A DNA stretch of 64,000 bases from Corynebacterium kalidii (GTDB taxonomy: Bacteria; Actinomycetota; Actinomycetes; Mycobacteriales; Mycobacteriaceae): contig NZ_JALIEA010000017.1 in NCBI RefSeq assembly GCF_022869005.1, positions 372,001 to 436,000 of the forward strand. The letters run 5' to 3'. The notes beneath the pieces were generated by a model. That model had not been told where the DNA came from. It did not search any database and saw only the letters and a list, made by a program, of their open reading frames with translations. Each line of letters starts with the position of its first letter. Position 1 is the first letter of the stretch. Positions 8,655-18,438 of the stretch are shown in pieces. Both the position numbers and the translations under genes were made by a program.

Positions 8655-9473
8655 CGCGTCCGTGGGCACCGTGGCCCCCTCGGCGAAGCGGTAACCGGCC
8701 TCGGCGGCGACACCGGAGGCCGGGGTGACGGTGTCACGGACGGTGCGCATCCGGGTGCCGACGGTGGTGACGAGGCTGCGGTCGGGACCGGCCTCGGGCA
8801 GCACCACCCCGGACAGGTACACGGCCTGGTTGACCAGGTCCGTGACGGGTTCGAGCGCGGTGGCGGTGGCCTCGGAGACCTCGTCGCCGAAGCCCGCGTC
8901 GATCAGCCCGTCGTCGATCGCCGGTCCGCCTGACGCCTGGTCGTCGAGTGTGGCCAGTGCGGCGTGCAGTCCGGTGAGCAGCACGGCACGGTCCCGCTCG
9001 GCGTCGTCACCGGGGGCGGTGGCGTTGTCGGCGTCCACGCCGGCGATGAGCTTCAGCATCTGCGAGCGGACCTCGTCGACTGACGGGGCGTCGGCGAGCG
9101 CCTCCAGCGTCCGTACCCCGCAGTCCGGCGGCGGAGCGCCGTCCCGGTCGGTGCCGCACTGCCGCACGATCTCACCGCCGACCGCCTCCGCCTGGTCGCT
9201 GAAGAGCTCCGTCCCGCCGTCGACGGGGCTGCCGTCGAGAGCGTCGAGCGCGTCGAGCTGTTGGACCAGCGACTCCAGGCTCTCGTCGGGCCGCGGTGGT
9301 TCGCTGGAACACGCCGACAGCGCCCCGGACGCGACGGCGAGTGCCGCCCCGACGGCGACGACCCGACGGCGGAGGGGCCGTCGGGCGGGGGCCGGTGTCG
9401 TGGCAGCGGTGGATACGGCGGGGGATGTGGCGGGGGATGTGGCCGCCGGGGACGTGGTTGGGGAGACGTGCAC
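8463..9473 (-). CDS. Putative lipoprotein of unknown function
   Basis: A predicted secreted lipoprotein of 336 residues between proS and rimP, where mycobacteria carry uncharacterised Ala-rich proteins. A basic stretch RRPLRRR, a hydrophobic core AVGAALAVASG and the lipobox ALSAC place the acylated Cys at residue 55. The unusually long Ser/Thr/Pro/Ala N-region (residues 1-30) suggests the true start may be downstream. The mature part is Ala/Asp-rich and mostly helical, with several Cys residues (QCGTDRDGAPPPDCG). I see no ferritin-like or other known motif. The GTG start has no good ribosome site. It diverges from rimP. Confidence 0.7.
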   Translation of the reverse strand: MHVSPTTSPAATSPATSPAVSTAATTPAPARRPLRRRVVAVGAALAVASGALSACSSEPPRPDESLESLVQQLDALDALDGSPVDGGTELFSDQAEAVGGEIVRQCGTDRDGAPPPDCGVRTLEALADAPSVDEVRSQMLKLIAGVDADNATAPGDDAERDRAVLLTGLHAALATLDDQASGGPAIDDGLIDAGFGDEVSEATATALEPVTDLVNQAVYLSGVVLPEAGPDRSLVTTVGTRMRTVRDTVTPASGVAAEAGYRFAEGATVPTDASSAASALLESVHAVTVSLRRAVGEVSESDRALTAMLCAVAARSEAALEDALGEDPFAVSVRGE

Positions 9474-9515
9474 GCTCCCATAGTGCCATCCCGGCCCGGT
9501 GATAAGGTTCACGGC

Positions 9516-10073
9516 ATGGCTTTCCCTTCTGAACAGGACCTCGCCGAGGTCGTCGGCCCTCTCGCCGGCGCACTCGGCCTCGATCTCGAATCCATCACCG
9601 TGACCAGGGCGGGGGCGAAGTCCGCGGTCCGGGTCGCCGTGGACGCCGACGACCGGCCGGACCTCGACCAGCTCGAGGAACTGAGCACGGCCGTTTCCGC
9701 CGAGTTCGACGCCCGTGAAGCCTCCGGGTCCCTGAACTTCGGTCCGGGGTACACCTTCGAGGTGACGACACCGGGGCTGGACACACCGCTGACCGAGCTG
9801 CGGCACTTCCGCCGCAACACCGGCCGCCTGGTCTCGGTCGACGGCGGCACCGCCCGCATCGGCGCCGTCGACGAGGACGCCGAACAGGTCTGGCTGATCC
9901 GGCCGGGGGAGCGGACGAAGGACGCACCCCGGGTGGAACCGTGCGGATTGGCTTCGGTGGCGGGGGCTTTGGTAGAAGTGGAGTTTTCCGAGCCCCCGGT
10001 CGAACAACGTGACCTGGTGGGCCTTGACCTCGAGAAGTACCGTGCGCTCCATGCGCAGAAGGACGACAAGTGA
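9516..10073 (+). CDS. rimP: Ribosome maturation factor RimP
   Basis: 30S-subunit assembly factor of 185 residues. It has the N-terminal RimP domain with LDLESITVTRAGAKSAVRV, then the typical LNFGPGYTFEVTTPGLDTPL block, and a C-terminal SH3-like barrel ending before EKYRALHAQ. ATG 9516 lies 7 nt after TAAGGT (9503-9508), so the message is probably leaderless. The stop overlaps the GTG of nusA (GTGA), showing coupling in the rimP-nusA operon. Confidence 0.95.
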   Translation: MAFPSEQDLAEVVGPLAGALGLDLESITVTRAGAKSAVRVAVDADDRPDLDQLEELSTAVSAEFDAREASGSLNFGPGYTFEVTTPGLDTPLTELRHFRRNTGRLVSVDGGTARIGAVDEDAEQVWLIRPGERTKDAPRVEPCGLASVAGALVEVEFSEPPVEQRDLVGLDLEKYRALHAQKDDK

Positions 10074-11173
10074 AAATTGACCTGAGTGCCCTGACCGCCC
10101 TGGAGAACCTCGAGCAGGTCCGCCGTAGTGCGCTGCTCGGCGCCATCTCCGCGGCCCTGCTGGACTCCTACCGGGAGCTGACGAAGGTGGAGGGCCCCGC
10201 ACGTGTGGAGATCGACCGTACGGACGGCACGGTCACCGTGCTGCGGCTGGAGCGGGACGAGGACGGCAACACCACCGGCGAGTTCGACGACACCCCGGAG
10301 GACTTCGGTCGTGCGGCGGCGAAGGCCGTGCGCGACGCGATCCGCGGGCAGATCAACATCGCCCGCGCGGACTCGACCTACACGAAGTACGCGGACCTGG
10401 AGGGCACGGTGGTCTCGGGTGTGGTCAACCGCGACGCGCGTGCCAACGACCGCGGCATCACCGTGGTGCACCTCGGTACCGAGGCGGACGGCCAGGACGG
10501 CCTGATCCTCGCCGCCGAACACATGCCGGGGGAGAAGCTCGAGCACGGTGACCGGGTGAAGTGCTACGTCACCGCCGTCAACCGTGGTCAGCGCGGCGTG
10601 CAGATCCTGTTGTCGCGCACCCACCCCGAACTGGTGCGTGGGCTGTTCGCCCTCGAGGTGCCCGAGGTCGCCGACGGGTCCGTGGACATCACCGCCATCG
10701 CCCGCGAAGCCGGTCACCGTTCGAAGATCGCGGTGGCCTCCACGGTCAACGGCCTCAACGCCAAGGGCGCCTGCATCGGGCCGCGGGGCCAGCGGGTGAC
10801 CGCCATCATGGAGGCGCTGTCGGGCGAGAAGATCGACATCGTGGACCACTCGGCGAACCCGGCGACGTACGTCGGCAACGCCCTCGCCCCGGCGAAGGTC
10901 GTGCGTGTCGACGTCACCGACCACGACCTGCAGGTCGCCCGGGCGATCGTGCCCGACCACCAGCTGTCGCTGGCGATCGGCAAGGAGGGGCAGAACGCCC
11001 GCCTGGCGGCACGGCTGACGGGCTGGAAGATCGACATCCGCCCGGAGTCCGACCCGCAGGACCCCGAGGCCGCTGACGTCACCGATGTCCCGGGCGCCGC
11101 CGACGCGATCGAGGCTATCGACGACACCCCCGGGCGTGCCATGGGTACCGATGTCGACGAGCGGCAGGTCTGA
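10070..11173 (+). CDS. nusA: Transcription termination/antitermination factor NusA
   Basis: RNA polymerase-associated factor controlling pausing, termination and antitermination. 367 residues carry the N-terminal polymerase-binding domain, an S1 domain ([19 protein letters not shown], about residue 108 on) and two KH domains ([19 protein letters not shown] near residue 220 and [20 protein letters not shown] near residue 301). It lacks the C-terminal acidic repeats of E. coli NusA, as is normal for Actinobacteria. The GTG start overlaps the rimP stop by 4 nt. Confidence 0.96.
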   Translation: MKIDLSALTALENLEQVRRSALLGAISAALLDSYRELTKVEGPARVEIDRTDGTVTVLRLERDEDGNTTGEFDDTPEDFGRAAAKAVRDAIRGQINIARADSTYTKYADLEGTVVSGVVNRDARANDRGITVVHLGTEADGQDGLILAAEHMPGEKLEHGDRVKCYVTAVNRGQRGVQILLSRTHPELVRGLFALEVPEVADGSVDITAIAREAGHRSKIAVASTVNGLNAKGACIGPRGQRVTAIMEALSGEKIDIVDHSANPATYVGNALAPAKVVRVDVTDHDLQVARAIVPDHQLSLAIGKEGQNARLAARLTGWKIDIRPESDPQDPEAADVTDVPGAADAIEAIDDTPGRAMGTDVDERQV

Positions 11174-11316
11174 CACCGGTGTAATTCACCCGGTGGTCCC
11201 GACCGGCTCGCAGGGTACCGGGGTCGGGGCGGCGGCAAGGCTGGTCAACGCCGGTATCGGCCGTCCGTGACGGGGTTGCCTGTCAGGGCGGTTGGCCCTG
11301 CGGGCCCGTGGCGCGT

Positions 11317-11322
11317 TAGACT
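11317..11322 (+). promoter_or_regulatory. Promoter for ylxR-infB
   Basis: TAGACT about 38 nt before the ylxR ATG, in the 186-nt gap after nusA. It suggests ylxR-infB can be transcribed independently of rimP-nusA. A purine-rich GAGGAGAGGGAG ribosome site follows before the ATG. Confidence 0.5.
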
Positions 11323-11359
11323 GTGTACCGGTCTGACGACGAGGAGAGGGAGAACGCGC

Positions 11360-11761
11360 ATGTCTGTCCGTCCTCCACGCCCCTCGCCGGATGCGGGTCC
11401 CCTGCGGACCTGCATCGCCACCCGCGGGGTTCACCCGGCCTCGGCGCTGTTGCGCTGTGTCGCCGAGTGGACCTACGAGGGTGGGGGACCGGGGTCGGTT
11501 CGTGTCGTCCCCGATCCCCGACGGCGTCTGCCCGGTCGTGGTGCCTGGATCACCGCGACGGTCAGCGCGTACGAGACCGCCGTCCAGCGTCGTGCTTTTG
11601 CACGGGCGTTGAAAGTGCCTTCTGAGGCGGACACGACTCCTGTACTGGAGTATCTCCGTGACCGGGGCGACAGCCGTGGGAGCGGGGTGTCGACGTCTCG
11701 GGAGGTACCGCATCTGACCACCAGCCCGGTGGCCGAGAAGGTAAAGGAAACCGATTACTGA
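11360..11761 (+). CDS. YlxR family RNA-binding protein (DUF448)
   Basis: Small protein between nusA and infB, the conserved position of YlxR. The family signature RTCIATR appears at residues 15-21, followed by LLRCVAEW, VVPDPRRRLPGRGAWI and an RRAFARAL helix. Some homologues are RNA-binding or nucleoid-associated proteins that affect RNase P or global expression; the role here is not shown. At 133 residues it is longer than the usual 90-100, with an extra Ser/Thr/Glu tail. ATG 11360 has a strong GAGGAGAGGG ribosome site. Confidence 0.9.
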   Translation: MSVRPPRPSPDAGPLRTCIATRGVHPASALLRCVAEWTYEGGGPGSVRVVPDPRRRLPGRGAWITATVSAYETAVQRRAFARALKVPSEADTTPVLEYLRDRGDSRGSGVSTSREVPHLTTSPVAEKVKETDY

Positions 11762-11828
11762 TGAGCGCACGATGAAGCAGCATCAGCGATGAGTGTCCAA
11801 CTGACCTGGAGTCGTACGTAACGTCGCA

Positions 11829-11844
11829 GTGGATCGAGATCCAC
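11829..11844 (+). other. Hairpin in the infB leader
   Basis: A 7-bp palindrome (11829-11835 pairing with 11838-11844, 2-nt centre) lies in the 123-nt ylxR-infB gap, 40 nt before the infB GTG. It is neither T-tailed nor near a stop, so it is more likely a leader structure or operator than a terminator. Confidence 0.35.
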
Positions 11845-11884
11845 GCGTGACCGGCCTGCGACTCCACCATTACGAAGGAGAGCA

Positions 11885-14782
11885 GTGCCCGGAAAGCTAC
11901 GTGTCCATGAGCTGGCGAAGCAGCTCGGAACGACAAGCAAGGAACTTCTCGCCACGCTCAAGGAGCAGGGTGAGTTCGTGAAGTCGGCGTCCTCGACGGT
12001 GGAACCGCCGGTCGTCAAGAAGATGAAGAACCACTACGGGGCGGCGACGGAGTCCACGAAGGACGACGCCGCCCTCCCGGACCTGAGCGGTCAGCCGACC
12101 GCCCAGGCGTCCCGGCCTGCCGCCGCGTCGGCAGAGCCCGCTGCAGCGACCCCCGGTGCGGCCAAGCCGGGACCCAAGCCCGGTGCACCGAAGCCCGGCG
12201 CCGTCAAGCCGGGCCCGGCGACCACCGCGAAGCCCGGGGCCACCCCGGCGTCGACGAAGCCTGCCGGTAAGCCCGCAGGCAAGCCTGCCGCCACCCCGGC
12301 AGACGCCGCACCGGCCGCAGCCAAGGCCGCCCCGAGCCCGAAGCAGGCGGCTGCCCGACCGAAGCCGGGTGCCGCGAAGCCGACCCCCAAGCCGACCCCG
12401 CAGGACGCGGCGGCCTCGAAGCCGGGCCCGCGGCCCGGCCCGAAGCCGGGTGCGGCCCGTCCTGGTGCCAAGCCGGGACCCAAGCCCGGTGGACGCGCCC
12501 CCCGCGTCGCCAACAACCCCTTCTCGTCCGGTACCGAGCGCCCCGCGCCCCGTCCGCAGGGCGGTCAGGGTGGCCAGGGCGGCGGCTCCGACATGCCCCG
12601 TCCCGGCGGTTCCGCCGGCCGTCCGGCCCCGCGTCCCGGTGGCAGTGGTGCGGCGAAGCCGGGTGGACGTCGTCCCAGCCCCGCCTCGATGCCGAGCCAC
12701 CCGAGCCCCGGGCAGATGCCGGCGAAGGCCAGCACCGGTGGCGGCGGTGGTGGCCGTGGCCGTGGTGGCCAGGGCGGTCCCGGTACCGGTGGTCCGGGAG
12801 GTCCCCGTGGCGGTCGCGGCGGTCGTCGCGGAGGTACCGCAGGTGCCTTCGGTCGTCCGGGCGGCGCTCCGCGTCGTGGACGTAAGTCGAAGCGGCAGAA
12901 GCGTAACGAGTACGAGGCAATGCAGGCACCCAGTGTCGTCGGCGGCGTGAAGCTGCCGAACGGCAAGGGCGCCAAGATCCGCCTGCGCCGTGGCGCGTCC
13001 CTGTCCGACTTCGCCGAGAAGATCAACGCCGATCCGGCCGCACTGGTCCAGGCGATGTTCAACCTCGGTGAGATGGTCACCGCGACCGCGTCGGTGCCGG
13101 ACGACACCCTGAAGCTGCTCGGCGACGAGATGGCGTACCAGGTCGAGGTCGTCTCCCCGGAGGACGAGGACCGCGAGCTGCTGGAGTCGTTCGACCTGCA
13201 GTTCGGTGAGGACGTCGGCGACAGCGAGGACCTGCAGCACCGTCCGCCGGTGGTCACGGTCATGGGTCACGTCGACCACGGTAAGACCCGCCTGCTCGAC
13301 ACCATCCGAAAGACCAACGTCGGCGGTGGCGAGGCGGGTGGCATCACCCAGCACATCGGCGCGTACCAGGTGCCGGTCGAGGTCAACGACGAGGAGCGTC
13401 TGCTGACGCTGCTCGACACCCCGGGTCACGAGGCGTTCACCGCCATGCGTGCCCGTGGTGCCAAGGCCACCGACATCGCCATCCTGGTGGTCGCCGCGGA
13501 CGACGGTGTCATGCCGCAGACCGTGGAGGCCATCAACCACGCCAAGGCCGCCGACGTGCCGGTCGTGGTCGCGGTGAACAAGATCGACAAGGAGGGTGCG
13601 TCCCCGGACAAGATCCGTGGCCAGCTCACCGAGTACGGTCTGGTCCCCGAGGAGTACGGCGGCGACACCATGTTCGTCGACATCTCCGCGAAGCAGGGCA
13701 CGAACATCGAGAGCCTCCTGGAGGCCGTGGTGCTCACCGCCGACGCGTCGCTGGAGCTCGTCGCCAACCCGGACATGCCCGCCCAGGGTGTGGCCATCGA
13801 GGCGCACCTCGACCGTGGACGTGGCCCGGTGGCCAACGTCATCATCCAGCGCGGTACGCTGCGCGTCGGTGACTCCATCGTCGTCGGTGACGCACACGGT
13901 CGTGTGCGCCGCATGGTCGACGAGTACGGCGAGGACGTCAAGGAGGCCGGTCCCTCCATGCCGGTGCAGGTCCTCGGTCTCACCAGCGTCTCCGGTGCAG
14001 GCGACAACCTGCTCGCGGTGGACGACGACCGGACCGCCCGGCAGATCGCCGACCAGCGCAACGCCCGTCGCCGCAACGCGATGCAGGCCCGGTCCCGCAA
14101 GCGGATCAGCCTGGAGGACCTGGACAAGGTGCTCAAGGAGACCAGCCAGCTCAACCTCATCCTCAAGGGCGACAACGCCGGTACGGTCGAGGCGCTGGAG
14201 GACTCGCTGCTGCAGATCGAGGTCGACGACGAGGTCAGCCTGAACATCATCGACCGCGGTGTGGGTGCCGTCACCCAGACCAACGTCGACCTGGCTGCCG
14301 CCTCGGACGCGATCATCATCGGCTTCAACGTCCGCGCGGAGGGCAAGGCCACCGAGGTCGCGAACTCCGAGGGTGTCGAGATCCGCTACTACTCGGTGAT
14401 CTACGACGCGATCGACGAGGTCGAGCAGGCGCTGAAGGGCATGCTCAAGCCCGTCTACGAGGAGCGGGAGATCGGTACCGCCGAGATCCGTCAGCTGTTC
14501 AAGGCGTCGGCGGTCGGTCTCATCGCCGGTTCTATGGTCCAGACCGGCAAGATGCGGCGTAACGCGCAGGTCCGTCTCGTCCGCGACGGCAACGTCGTGA
14601 CCGACAAGGCCACGATCGAGTCGCTGCGTCGCGAGAAGGACGACGCCACCGAGGTTAGCCACGGCTACGAGTGCGGTATGGTCCTGTCCTACCCGGACAT
14701 CGCGGTCGGCGACATCATCCAGGCCTACGAGCTGGTTGAGGTCCCCCGTGACCAGGTGAAGAAGGACGGCAAGGACAGCTGA
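11885..14782 (+). CDS. infB: Translation initiation factor IF-2
   Basis: GTPase that places initiator fMet-tRNA on the 30S subunit and promotes subunit joining, 965 residues. Residues 1-50 form the IF2N helical domain ([17 protein letters not shown]). Residues 60-340 are a long disordered Pro/Ala/Lys/Gly/Arg arm with many KPG and GGRG repeats, as in other actinobacterial IF-2. A second IF2N module follows ([20 protein letters not shown]). The G domain begins near residue 459 with [10 protein letters not shown], then DTPGHEAF and NKID. Domains II-IV complete the protein. GTG 11885 has an AAGGAG ribosome site. Confidence 0.97.
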   Translation: MPGKLRVHELAKQLGTTSKELLATLKEQGEFVKSASSTVEPPVVKKMKNHYGAATESTKDDAALPDLSGQPTAQASRPAAASAEPAAATPGAAKPGPKPGAPKPGAVKPGPATTAKPGATPASTKPAGKPAGKPAATPADAAPAAAKAAPSPKQAAARPKPGAAKPTPKPTPQDAAASKPGPRPGPKPGAARPGAKPGPKPGGRAPRVANNPFSSGTERPAPRPQGGQGGQGGGSDMPRPGGSAGRPAPRPGGSGAAKPGGRRPSPASMPSHPSPGQMPAKASTGGGGGGRGRGGQGGPGTGGPGGPRGGRGGRRGGTAGAFGRPGGAPRRGRKSKRQKRNEYEAMQAPSVVGGVKLPNGKGAKIRLRRGASLSDFAEKINADPAALVQAMFNLGEMVTATASVPDDTLKLLGDEMAYQVEVVSPEDEDRELLESFDLQFGEDVGDSEDLQHRPPVVTVMGHVDHGKTRLLDTIRKTNVGGGEAGGITQHIGAYQVPVEVNDEERLLTLLDTPGHEAFTAMRARGAKATDIAILVVAADDGVMPQTVEAINHAKAADVPVVVAVNKIDKEGASPDKIRGQLTEYGLVPEEYGGDTMFVDISAKQGTNIESLLEAVVLTADASLELVANPDMPAQGVAIEAHLDRGRGPVANVIIQRGTLRVGDSIVVGDAHGRVRRMVDEYGEDVKEAGPSMPVQVLGLTSVSGAGDNLLAVDDDRTARQIADQRNARRRNAMQARSRKRISLEDLDKVLKETSQLNLILKGDNAGTVEALEDSLLQIEVDDEVSLNIIDRGVGAVTQTNVDLAAASDAIIIGFNVRAEGKATEVANSEGVEIRYYSVIYDAIDEVEQALKGMLKPVYEEREIGTAEIRQLFKASAVGLIAGSMVQTGKMRRNAQVRLVRDGNVVTDKATIESLRREKDDATEVSHGYECGMVLSYPDIAVGDIIQAYELVEVPRDQVKKDGKDS

Positions 14783-14811
14783 GCCAGCTGATCCGGCTGA
14801 TCCAGCTGTAT

Positions 14812-14887
14812 GGCGGCGTCGTGGGACGCCGCCCCTGAGGCCCCGGTGCCCGCGGGGACGACACGTGAGTGTCCCCCGGCACCGGGG
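14812..14887 (+). terminator. Double hairpin between infB and rbfA
   Basis: The first stem is 9 bp (14812-14820 with 14825-14833). The second is longer: an outer 10-bp arm (14841-14850 with 14878-14887) and an inner 6-bp arm (14854-14859 with 14871-14876). Neither has a clean T tract. A new -10 follows at once, so this probably separates infB from rbfA at least partly. Confidence 0.55.
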
Positions 14888-14905
14888 TTCCGTCGTGTCT
14901 GGGGT

Positions 14906-14911
14906 TAGAAT
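14906..14911 (+). promoter_or_regulatory. rbfA promoter (-10 TAGAAT)
   Basis: TAGAAT, 44 nt before the rbfA ATG and just after the double hairpin. An AAGAGGGG ribosome site precedes the ATG. Confidence 0.55.
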
Positions 14912-14954
14912 CAGCGACGGGAAGAACACCGACACACGAAGAGGGGTGCCACCG

Positions 14955-15401
14955 ATGGCAGACCACGCCCGCGCCGCCCGTATGGCCAAGCGCATCATGA
15001 CCATTGTCGCTTCGGCGATCGAGCGCGAGGTGAAGGACCCGCGCCTGGAGTTCGTCACCGTGACGGACTGCCGGGTCACCGGCGACCTGCACGACGCCAC
15101 GGTGTTCTACACCGTGCGTGGTCGGACGGTGGACGAGGAGCCGGACACCGCCGCTGCCGCGGAGGCACTGCACCGCGGACGCGGTCAGCTCCGCAAGATC
15201 GTCGGCGACCAGCTGTCGGTCCGTTTCACCCCGACGCTGCGTTTCGAGCTGGACACCGTCCCGGAGGCGTCCGCGCATCTGGAGGAGCTGCTCGCCAAGG
15301 CCCGGGACATCGACTCCCGGGTCCGGGCACAGGCCGAAGGCGCCACCCCGGCAGGGGAGGCGGACCCGTACCGTTCGTCCGCGGACGAGCCCGAGGAGTG
15401 A
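14955..15401 (+). CDS. rbfA: 30S ribosome-binding factor RbfA
   Basis: Cold-shock-associated 30S maturation factor with a single KH-like domain, 148 residues. Family features are [20 protein letters not shown], then [20 protein letters not shown] and [10 protein letters not shown]. The C-terminal 25 residues are acidic and disordered. Start ATG 14955 has an AAGAGGGGT ribosome site; an earlier in-frame ATG at 14865 lies inside the hairpin region. The stop overlaps the GTG of the MATE gene (GTGA), which indicates translational coupling. Confidence 0.95.
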   Translation: MADHARAARMAKRIMTIVASAIEREVKDPRLEFVTVTDCRVTGDLHDATVFYTVRGRTVDEEPDTAAAAEALHRGRGQLRKIVGDQLSVRFTPTLRFELDTVPEASAHLEELLAKARDIDSRVRAQAEGATPAGEADPYRSSADEPEE

Positions 15402-16738
15402 ATTCGGCACCTCCGGTCGGCGTGAGGGCGGACACCCGGACGATTCTCGGTCTGGCGTGGCCCGCCCTCGCTGTCTTGGCGGCCACGCCGGTCTACCTGC
15501 TGTGGGACACCGCTGTCGTCGGTCGGCTCGGTGCGGCGGAACTCGCCGCACTCGCCGCCGGGGCGACCGTGCTGGCACAGGTCACGGTACAGCTGACCTT
15601 CCTGTCCTACGGGACGACGGCACGGGCGGCCCGCCGGTACGGCGCCGGGGACACCCCTGGCGCGGTGGCGGAGGGTATCCAGGCGTCGTGGGTGGCGGTG
15701 GCGGTGGGCAGCGTGCTGGCGGTGCTGGTCGCGGTGTTCGCCACCCCGGTGACCGGCTGGTTGACCGGCGGGTCCGCGGACGGGGGTTCGGTCGTCGCCC
15801 GGGACGCGGCGACGTGGTTGCGTGTGACGTCCCTGTCGGTGGTCCCGGCACTGCTGACCATGGCGGGGAACGGGTGGTTGCGGGGTGTGGCCAACACCCG
15901 CGCCCCGCTGTACTTCACGCTGGCCGGGGTCGTGCCGATGATCGTCACGGTGCCCTGGGCGGTCGACCGCTACGGTCTCGTCGGCTCGGCGTACGCCAAT
16001 GTCCTCGGCGAGGTCATCACCGCGTCATGTTTCGTGGTCGCGCTGGTCGTGACCTGGCGCAGGGTCGGTGACGGGCGTGCGGTGCGGCCCAGCTGGGCGG
16101 TGATCCGGCCGCAGTTGTCGATGGGCCGCGACCTCATCCTGCGCTCGATGAGCTTCCAGGTCGCGTTCGTGTCCGCCGCGGCGGTCGCCGGGCGGATGGG
16201 GGACGCCTCGCTGGCGGCGCACCAGGTGATGCTGCAACTCTGGAACTTCCTCACCCTGGTGCTGGACTCGGTGGCCGTGGCGGCGCAGACCCTGGTCGGC
16301 GCCGCGTTGGGTTCGGCGTCGTCGCGGGCGGCCTGGCAGGTCGGCCGGCGCGTCCTGCGGTTCTCGGTGGGGGCGGGGCTGCTCCTGTCGGCGGCTCTGG
16401 CCGCGGGCGCGGTCGTGATCCCGGGGATGTTCACCGGTGACGAGGCGGTGCTGTCGACGATGTGGGGTCCGTGGTGGATCCTGGTGGTCATGGTCGGTCT
16501 CGGCGGGGTGGTGTTCGCCATTGACGGGGTGCTGCTGGGGGCGGGGGATGTAGCGTTCCTGCGGACCGCCTCGATCGTGTCGGTACTGGCCGGTTTCCTG
16601 CCGGGGGTCTGGTTGTCGTGGATCTTCGGGTGGGGACTGACGGGCGTGTGGTGCGGCCTGCTCGCGTTCATCGTGATCCGGTTGGGTGCGGTGGTGTGGC
16701 GCTACCGGAGTGGACGCTGGGTGCGCACCGGGGCCTGA
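15398..16738 (+). CDS. MATE family efflux transporter (DinF-like)
   Basis: Inner-membrane antiporter of 446 residues with about 12 hydrophobic segments in two homologous halves. The N-half opens [20 protein letters not shown] and continues [17 protein letters not shown], the classic MATE N-lobe signature; the C-half repeats the pattern ([20 protein letters not shown]). Substrate (drug, metabolite or cation) is unknown. The position after rbfA is that of the DinF-like gene in relatives. It is coupled to rbfA by a 4-nt overlap. Confidence 0.92.
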   Translation: MNSAPPVGVRADTRTILGLAWPALAVLAATPVYLLWDTAVVGRLGAAELAALAAGATVLAQVTVQLTFLSYGTTARAARRYGAGDTPGAVAEGIQASWVAVAVGSVLAVLVAVFATPVTGWLTGGSADGGSVVARDAATWLRVTSLSVVPALLTMAGNGWLRGVANTRAPLYFTLAGVVPMIVTVPWAVDRYGLVGSAYANVLGEVITASCFVVALVVTWRRVGDGRAVRPSWAVIRPQLSMGRDLILRSMSFQVAFVSAAAVAGRMGDASLAAHQVMLQLWNFLTLVLDSVAVAAQTLVGAALGSASSRAAWQVGRRVLRFSVGAGLLLSAALAAGAVVIPGMFTGDEAVLSTMWGPWWILVVMVGLGGVVFAIDGVLLGAGDVAFLRTASIVSVLAGFLPGVWLSWIFGWGLTGVWCGLLAFIVIRLGAVVWRYRSGRWVRTGA

Positions 16739-16748
16739 AGGAACGTTT

Positions 16749-16785
16749 GTGACGTGACTTATGTGACGGATGTGGCCAAAGTGAC
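16749..16785 (+). repeat. Four GTGAC direct repeats before the phosphoesterase gene
   Basis: GTGAC occurs at 16749-16753, 16754-16758, 16763-16767 and 16781-16785, within about 50 bp of the predicted transcription start at 16799. All copies point the same way, and the last abuts the -10 hexamer TACAGT (16786-16791). They could be half-sites for an unidentified regulator; no TGTGA-N6-TCACA palindrome is present. Confidence 0.4.
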
Positions 16786-16798
16786 TACAGTGGCTTGA

Positions 16799-17686
16799 AT
16801 GACGGGTACGGAGGACATGGACGACGACGCACGACCGCTGACGGCACCCGACGCCGGCCGTCGGACGCTGTGGGCCGTCTCCGATCTCCATGTGGCGGCG
16901 CGCGGGAACCGTGACCTGGTCGACCGCGGCGTGCGTCCGGCGAACCCCGGGGACTGGCTGATCGTCGCCGGCGACGTCGCGGAACGCACCTCGACGATCC
17001 TGGACACCCTGCGCTCCCTGGCGGAGAGGTTTGCCCAGGTGATCTGGGCCCCCGGCAACCACGAACTGTTCTCCAGGGCCGCCGACGACGTCCACGCCGA
17101 GGACAAGTACGACGAACTGGTCAAGGGCTGCCAGTCGATGGGGGTGCTGACCCCGGAGGACCCGTACCCGCGGTTCGCCGGCCGGACCATCGTGCCGATG
17201 TTCACGCTCTACGACCATTCGTGGCGTGACCCGCTGGTCACCGTGGAGAGGGCCCTGTCGGCGGCGGAAGGCAACGGGGTGGTCTTCACCGACCAGGTCG
17301 CGATCGCACCCTATGTCGACGTTCCGCTCTGGTGCCAGCGTCGGCTGGGTTACACTGTGCGACGACTGTCGAAGGTGTCCGGGCCGACGGTGCTGGTCAA
17401 CCACTGGCCGCTGGTGCGGGAGGTGACCGCACGTCTGCGGCTGCCGGAAGTGGCGTTGTGGTCGGGGACCCGGCACACCCAGGACTGGCCGGTGCGTTTC
17501 GGTGCGGAGACGGTGATCTACGGACACCTGCACATACCGGTCGTCACCGAGGTGGACGGTGTCCGCCACGTCGAGGTGTCGCTCGGTTACCCGCGGGAGC
17601 GTGAGCGGACCCTCGACCAGCGCCGTGAACGGAATCTCTGGCCGTACCCGGTGCTGACCGAGCCAGCCGGAGAGGAAGCGGGATGA
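16799..17686 (+). CDS. Metallophosphoesterase
   Basis: Calcineurin-like dinuclear-metal phosphoesterase, 295 residues, cytosolic. All core metal-ligand motifs are present in order: SDLH (near residue 28), GDVAE, GNHE, VNHWP and GHLH. The gene sits immediately before phosphopantetheinyl transferase and overlaps it by ATGA, so a role linked to phosphopantetheine or acyl-carrier-protein chemistry is an attractive but unproven inference. ATG 16799 lies 7 nt after TACAGT, so the message is probably leaderless. Confidence 0.9.
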   Translation: MTGTEDMDDDARPLTAPDAGRRTLWAVSDLHVAARGNRDLVDRGVRPANPGDWLIVAGDVAERTSTILDTLRSLAERFAQVIWAPGNHELFSRAADDVHAEDKYDELVKGCQSMGVLTPEDPYPRFAGRTIVPMFTLYDHSWRDPLVTVERALSAAEGNGVVFTDQVAIAPYVDVPLWCQRRLGYTVRRLSKVSGPTVLVNHWPLVREVTARLRLPEVALWSGTRHTQDWPVRFGAETVIYGHLHIPVVTEVDGVRHVEVSLGYPRERERTLDQRRERNLWPYPVLTEPAGEEAG

Positions 17687-18438
17687 TCATCTCAGCACCG
17701 TATGTCGCTGTGGGGTTCGGGGACACCACCCGGGAACCGGTGGTTCCCCGCGACCTCATCCCCGCTGACGCCGGCCTGGTGGAGTACCACCCTGGCCCGG
17801 TCATCGACCTGACCCATTACCTGGAACTCGACGCCGCCGAACGGCAGATCGTCGCGTCGGCCGTCGACTCCCGCAAGGCGGAGTTCGGTGACGGCCGATG
17901 GTGCGCCCACCGGGCGCTGCGCGGCCTGGGGGCGGACGGGCCGATCCTGCGCGGGGACAAGGGGCGTCCCTTGTTCCCCGGGCCTGTCACCGGCACCATT
18001 TCCCACACCCGGGGCCTGCGCGTGGCGCTGGTGGGCAGTACCCATCGGTGGCGCAGTCTCGGGTTGGACGTCGAGGTGGCCCAACGTCTGCCGGACGGCG
18101 TGCTGTCGGCGGTGAGCTCACCGGTGGAACGGCGCTCGTTGCAGCGCGCCGCACAGCGTGCGCCCGGGCGGTCCCTCGGCACGGTTCTGTTCAGTGCCAA
18201 GGAGGCGGTCTACAAGGCATGGTTCCCGCTGGTGGGACGGTTCCTCGACTTCGACGAGGTCGAACTGCACCTCGACGTCACCCCCCGGGACGACAGAACC
18301 TCCGCCGACGAGGTCGGCGGAGGTTGGCATGCCCGGGTGCTGTCGCAGCCGAGCCCGGTGCCCACGATCGACGGTCACTGGGTGATCCGGGACGGTTTCG
18401 TGGTCACCGTGTGCACCATCCCAGGCGGGTTCGCCTGA
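17683..18438 (+). CDS. pptT: 4'-phosphopantetheinyl transferase (PptT/Sfp type)
   Basis: Transfers phosphopantetheine from CoA to carrier-protein serines. In corynebacteria this activates the type I fatty acid synthase and the mycolate polyketide synthase. The 251-residue protein carries the family motifs: RWCAHRALRGLG near residue 70, TGTISHTRG, GLDVEV with the Mg-binding Asp, and FSAKEAVYKAWFP near residue 168. ATG overlaps the phosphoesterase stop. A perfect 13-bp hairpin lies inside the 3' end of this gene. The stop codon directly abuts that of the convergent Sua5-like gene. Confidence 0.93.
   Translation: MIISAPYVAVGFGDTTREPVVPRDLIPADAGLVEYHPGPVIDLTHYLELDAAERQIVASAVDSRKAEFGDGRWCAHRALRGLGADGPILRGDKGRPLFPGPVTGTISHTRGLRVALVGSTHRWRSLGLDVEVAQRLPDGVLSAVSSPVERRSLQRAAQRAPGRSLGTVLFSAKEAVYKAWFPLVGRFLDFDEVELHLDVTPRDDRTSADEVGGGWHARVLSQPSPVPTIDGHWVIRDGFVVTVCTIPGGFA
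18297..18325. terminator. 13-bp hairpin inside pptT, candidate terminator for the Sua5-like gene
   Basis: A perfect stem (18297-18309 with 18313-18325, loop gag) in the coding region of pptT. It is 113 nt beyond the stop of the convergent minus-strand gene. There is no T run on either strand, so termination is inferred from stem strength and position only. Confidence 0.45.

Noticed and set aside
12160..12890. Repeat array within infB that might suggest a CRISPR or tandem repeat element
   Set aside because: The repeats are irregular KPG/GGR codon runs in frame with the IF-2 disordered arm; spacers and repeat lengths are not constant.
11897..15100. Very long antisense open frame (1067 codons) over infB-rbfA
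   Set aside because: Its composition mirrors the GC-rich codons of infB; there is no start signal or known motif, while the sense strand has a complete IF-2. Similar shadows over mqo, pnp, rnj and ptsI were dropped for the same reason.
16739..16798. GlxR (CRP-type) site in the GTGAC repeat region
   Set aside because: The repeats are direct, not inverted; no TGTGA-N6-TCACA palindrome can be formed.
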